DNA of 64,000 nucleotides from Clavibacter michiganensis. GTDB taxonomy: Bacteria; Actinomycetota; Actinomycetes; Actinomycetales; Microbacteriaceae. Position 1 is the first letter of the stretch, and each line of letters opens with the position of its first letter. The position numbers and the translations under genes are program-made. The notes under the pieces are model-generated. The model ran no database searches and had not been told where the DNA came from. It saw nothing but the letters and a program-made list of their open reading frames with translations. Where the stretch lies: NCBI GenBank assembly GCA_002150995.1, contig MDHJ01000001.1:1860001-1924000 (forward strand), read 5' to 3'. This document shows positions 61,834 through 64,000 of this stretch, piece after piece.

Positions 61834-62637
61834 TCAGGCCAGCAGGTCGTCCGCCATGGCGTCGGCGCGGCGCGCGCGCCGGCGGTCGTTGAGCAGCGAG
61901 ATCCCGGCGGCCACGAGGTAGAGCAGCGTCATCGGGACGGCCAGCAGGAACATCGACATGACGTCGGCGGCCGGCGTGGCGATGGCGCAGAACAGGATGA
62001 TCAGCAGGATGGCGATGCGCCACGACTTGATGATCGTCCGGCCGGACAGGATCCCCATGAAGTTGAACAGCACGAGGAACACCGGCAGCACGAACGCGAT
62101 GCCCACCGCGAACACGAGCTTCAGCACGAAGTCGAAGTACTCCCGCGCCGTGATGAACGACGAGTCCCCCGCCCCGGCGAACTGCGTGAGCAGCGCCACG
62201 ATGTGCGGCAGCACGAACCACCCCGCCGCGCATCCGGCGAGGAACAGCGGGACCGCGGAGAAGAAGAACCCGAAGGTGTAGCGGCGCTCGGTCCGGGTGA
62301 GGCCCGGGACCAGGAACGCGAACACCTGGTAGAGCCACGCCGGGCTGGAGATGATGAGCCCCACGTAGAGGGCGATCTGCAGCCGCAGGTCGAATGCCGA
62401 CGTGATGGTCGGGAAGTTGAGGCTGGCGTTCCGCCCCTGCTCCGCGTTGATGGTCTCGATGGGCTGACGCAGCGCCTCGAGGACGAACGAGGAGAGGAAC
62501 CACCCCGCGACCATCGCGATGATGATGGCGACGCCCGCGATGAACAGCCGCTTCTTCAGCTCCAGGAGGTGCTGGACGAGCGACATGCGCCCTTCGGCGT
62601 CCCGCTTCCGCTGGCGCGGTCGCTCCGTGGTGCTCAC
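61834..62637 (-). CDS. tatC: Sec-independent protein translocase TatC
   Basis: 267 residues from a GTG at 62637. The TatC signature near the N-terminus is MSLVQHLLELKKRLFIAG, and six membrane helices follow with LYVGLIISSPAWLYQVFAFL, VPGLTRTERRYTFGFFFSAV, FVLPVFLVLFNFMGIL and the cytoplasmic loop after them. It recognises twin-arginine signal peptides together with TatA; several proteins in this window carry such signals. It is three bases after the tatA stop, so both are in one operon. Confidence 0.95.
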   Translation of the reverse strand: MSTTERPRQRKRDAEGRMSLVQHLLELKKRLFIAGVAIIIAMVAGWFLSSFVLEALRQPIETINAEQGRNASLNFPTITSAFDLRLQIALYVGLIISSPAWLYQVFAFLVPGLTRTERRYTFGFFFSAVPLFLAGCAAGWFVLPHIVALLTQFAGAGDSSFITAREYFDFVLKLVFAVGIAFVLPVFLVLFNFMGILSGRTIIKSWRIAILLIILFCAIATPAADVMSMFLLAVPMTLLYLVAAGISLLNDRRRARRADAMADDLLA

Positions 62638-62640
62638 GGA

Positions 62641-62991
62641 TCAGGCGCTGGGGCGGGAGTCCCCGCCGTCGCGCGGGGAGTCGTAGCGCGGGGCGTCGTA
62701 GCGGGGCTCGTCCAGGCGCGACTCGCCCGGGCGCACGTAGTCGCGCGGCGCGGAGTCACGGGCACGGTCGTCCGCGCGGTAGCGGTCGTCGTCGCGGCGA
62801 CGGTCCTCATCGCGGACGTCGTCGCGGCGCTCGGGACCGCTCTCCTCCTTCATGGTCTTCACCTCGCCCTTGAAGATGCGCATGGACTGGCCCACGCTCT
62901 TCGCCAGCGCCGGCAGCTTGGTGGAACCGAAGAGCAGCACGATGACGACGAGGATGATGACGAGGTGCCATCCGGTCAGGTTTCCGAGCAT
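62641..62991 (-). CDS. tatA: Sec-independent protein translocase TatA
   Basis: 116 residues from the ATG at 62991; a GTG at 63000 is nearly on top of the AAGGA site. One membrane helix (GWHLVIILVVIVLLFGSTKL), the hinge and the amphipathic helix (PALAKSVGQSMRIFKGEVKT) are standard. The tail is unusual, with many Arg-Asp pairs (DEDRRRDDDRYRADDRARD) and RYDAPRYDSPRDG near the end, longer than typical TatA. It oligomerises to form the Tat channel. Confidence 0.93.
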   Translation of the reverse strand: MLGNLTGWHLVIILVVIVLLFGSTKLPALAKSVGQSMRIFKGEVKTMKEESGPERRDDVRDEDRRRDDDRYRADDRARDSAPRDYVRPGESRLDEPRYDAPRYDSPRDGGDSRPSA

Positions 62992-63113
62992 GTGGTTCAC
63001 GTTCCTTCAGGTCGGGGGGCCGGACAGTCGTTGTCGGGATCCACAGGGAGTCTAACCTCGGGACCCGCCGAGACGCCCTGCTCGGCATGGTGATTCACCC
63101 GGAGTTCCCCTGA

Positions 63114-63130
63114 GCGGACCACCGGTCCGC
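63114..63130. terminator. Hairpin after the WYL regulator gene
   Basis: Perfect 7-bp arms GCGGACC / GGTCCGC with a 3-base loop, 61 bp beyond the stop of the minus-strand regulator. A TAGACT -10-like box for tatA follows on the minus strand at 63049-63054. Confidence 0.5.
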
Positions 63131-63191
63131 ACGGATCCCTCCCTGGTGTCAGGTGTTCGGAGCGGATCGCCGCAGCGCTCGGTCCAGCGTG

Positions 63192-64000
63192 TCAGTCCGC
63201 GTCGTCGTAGGCGGCCGCGGCCCGCCCGGCCCATTCGGCGACCGCCGCGCGGGCCTCCGGCGGCGAGGTGACCACCACGACGCCCGCCATGCCGGCGACC
63301 AGCCGCACGAGCCCCTGGTAGTGGGCGACCCGCGCGGTGACGGACACGCGACCGGGCCGGCCGGGCACCGGCACAGGGCGCTCGTCGCCCACGAAGTCGC
63401 CGAGGAGCGGGACGGCGCCCTCCGCCACCTCGAGCGTGACCCGGAGGTCGTCCGGACTCGGCTCGAACAGCGTGTCGCCCAGGACCACGTCCTGCGGGCG
63501 GTGCTCCGGCGGCAGGGCGGTGACGACGAGCTCGTCGAGGCGGTCCAGGCGGAAGGTGCGGACGGCTCCGCGTGCCAGGTCCCACCCGCGCAGGTACCAG
63601 TCCTCGTCCATCGACTCCAGGCGCAGCGGATCCACCACGCGGCGCTCCGTGCCGCCCCGCGGGCTCCGGTAGTCGAACTCGACGCGCCGCTCGTCGGCGA
63701 TGGCTCGCCGGAGGTCCTCGCGCGTGCCGTCGCCCGCGCCCGCCGCGACGGCGACCTGGCTGGGGCTGGCCGAGGATCCCCGCGCGAGCTTCGCCATGAG
63801 CTGGCCGACGAGGTCGAGGTCGCTGGCGTCCGCCTGGGACGAGACGTACTGCAGGCCCGCGATCAGGGCCGCCGCCTCCCGCGCCGAGAAGCGGGGCGAG
63901 TCGTCGATGGCCACCATGTGCGTGATGACGATCTGGTCGTTGTCCTCGAAGTCGTCCCACGCGATGTCGAACAGGTCGCCGTGCTGGTACGACGCGGTCG
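63192..64000 (-). CDS. pafC: WYL-domain transcriptional regulator PafC (partial)
   Basis: The gene runs off the right edge; about 268 C-terminal residues are visible, of some 320-330 expected. The interior reads YQHGDLFDIAWDDFEDNDQI, then VAIDDSPRFSAREAAALIAG, a WYL module (RRVEFDYRSPRGGTERRVVD, PLRLESMDEDWYLRGWDLAR, TFRLDRLDEL) and a WCX-type C-terminal extension. PafBC proteins activate DNA-damage genes in actinobacteria, and pafC upstream of tatAC is a standard gene order. The helix-turn-helix and, presumably, pafB lie outside the window. Confidence 0.85.
   Translation of the reverse strand, partial: TASYQHGDLFDIAWDDFEDNDQIVITHMVAIDDSPRFSAREAAALIAGLQYVSSQADASDLDLVGQLMAKLARGSSASPSQVAVAAGAGDGTREDLRRAIADERRVEFDYRSPRGGTERRVVDPLRLESMDEDWYLRGWDLARGAVRTFRLDRLDELVVTALPPEHRPQDVVLGDTLFEPSPDDLRVTLEVAEGAVPLLGDFVGDERPVPVPGRPGRVSVTARVAHYQGLVRLVAGMAGVVVVTSPPEARAAVAEWAGRAAAAYDDAD

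Noticed and set aside
1..64000. tRNA, rRNA or riboswitch genes
   Set aside because: Reading by eye I found no cloverleaf with CCA-type ends, no rRNA segment and no recognisable riboswitch core; a covariance-model scan would be needed to exclude small RNAs.

Overview
The window is high-GC DNA from an actinobacterium. The right-hand block (WYL regulator of the PafC type, tatA, tatC, Ski2-like helicase, lnt, rbpA), GC-rich codon use, many leaderless genes and two secreted chymotrypsin-like proteases fit a plant-associated member of the Microbacteriaceae, most likely Clavibacter or a close relative. That placement is inferred from gene content, not from a marker gene. I saw no rRNA, tRNA or CRISPR array.

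Layout. 0-2.3 kb: a MerR regulator between an F420/NADP-reductase-like gene and an NtaA/DmoA flavin monooxygenase, with two near-identical operators. 2.4-5.3 kb: small membrane or lipoprotein genes, a membrane-anchored XRE regulator and a DUF3500 lipoprotein. 5.5-11.9 kb: an alpha-glucoside locus (GH13 hydrolase, ABC importer, broken ROK regulator) with a strong inverted repeat between the importer and the regulator. 12-18.4 kb: a hydroquinone / 3-oxoadipate locus (ring-cleaving dioxygenase, MhqD-like hydrolase, maleylacetate reductase, IclR regulator, PcaF thiolase, PcaIJ CoA transferase), predicted to convert hydroquinones through maleylacetate and 3-oxoadipate to succinyl-CoA and acetyl-CoA. 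18.8-23.3 kb: isochorismatase-like hydrolase with divergent LysR, a decayed ABC-2 permease, and an HxlR-linked two-component flavin monooxygenase. 23.5-36.9 kb: accessory genes, many with a -10 box six bases before the start codon (GNAT enzymes, an S66 peptidase, an aminoglycoside-phosphotransferase-like kinase, an esterase/MFS/TetR/O-acetyltransferase group, VOC, HEAT-like repeats, a resolvase remnant).

37-49 kb looks like an island for interaction with plant material: two secreted S1-family proteases flank a secreted M11-like metalloprotease and three secreted GH43 arabinan/xylan-type hydrolases carrying AbfB or ricin-type sugar-binding modules. The lectin-bearing enzyme has a promoter with LacI-type operators. 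49.5-52.4 kb: a LacI regulator divergent from a GH2 enzyme. 52.5-64 kb is conserved core: NUDIX, S9 peptidase, SDR, NfeD-like protein, GDPD, rbpA, lnt, helicase, tatC, tatA and a partial pafC.

A striking technical feature is that at least nine otherwise intact genes are each broken by one or a few single-base indels, nearly all losses of one G or C from a short G/C run. This points to homopolymer errors in the assembly, or to very recent decay, and should be settled before any of these genes is called a pseudogene.
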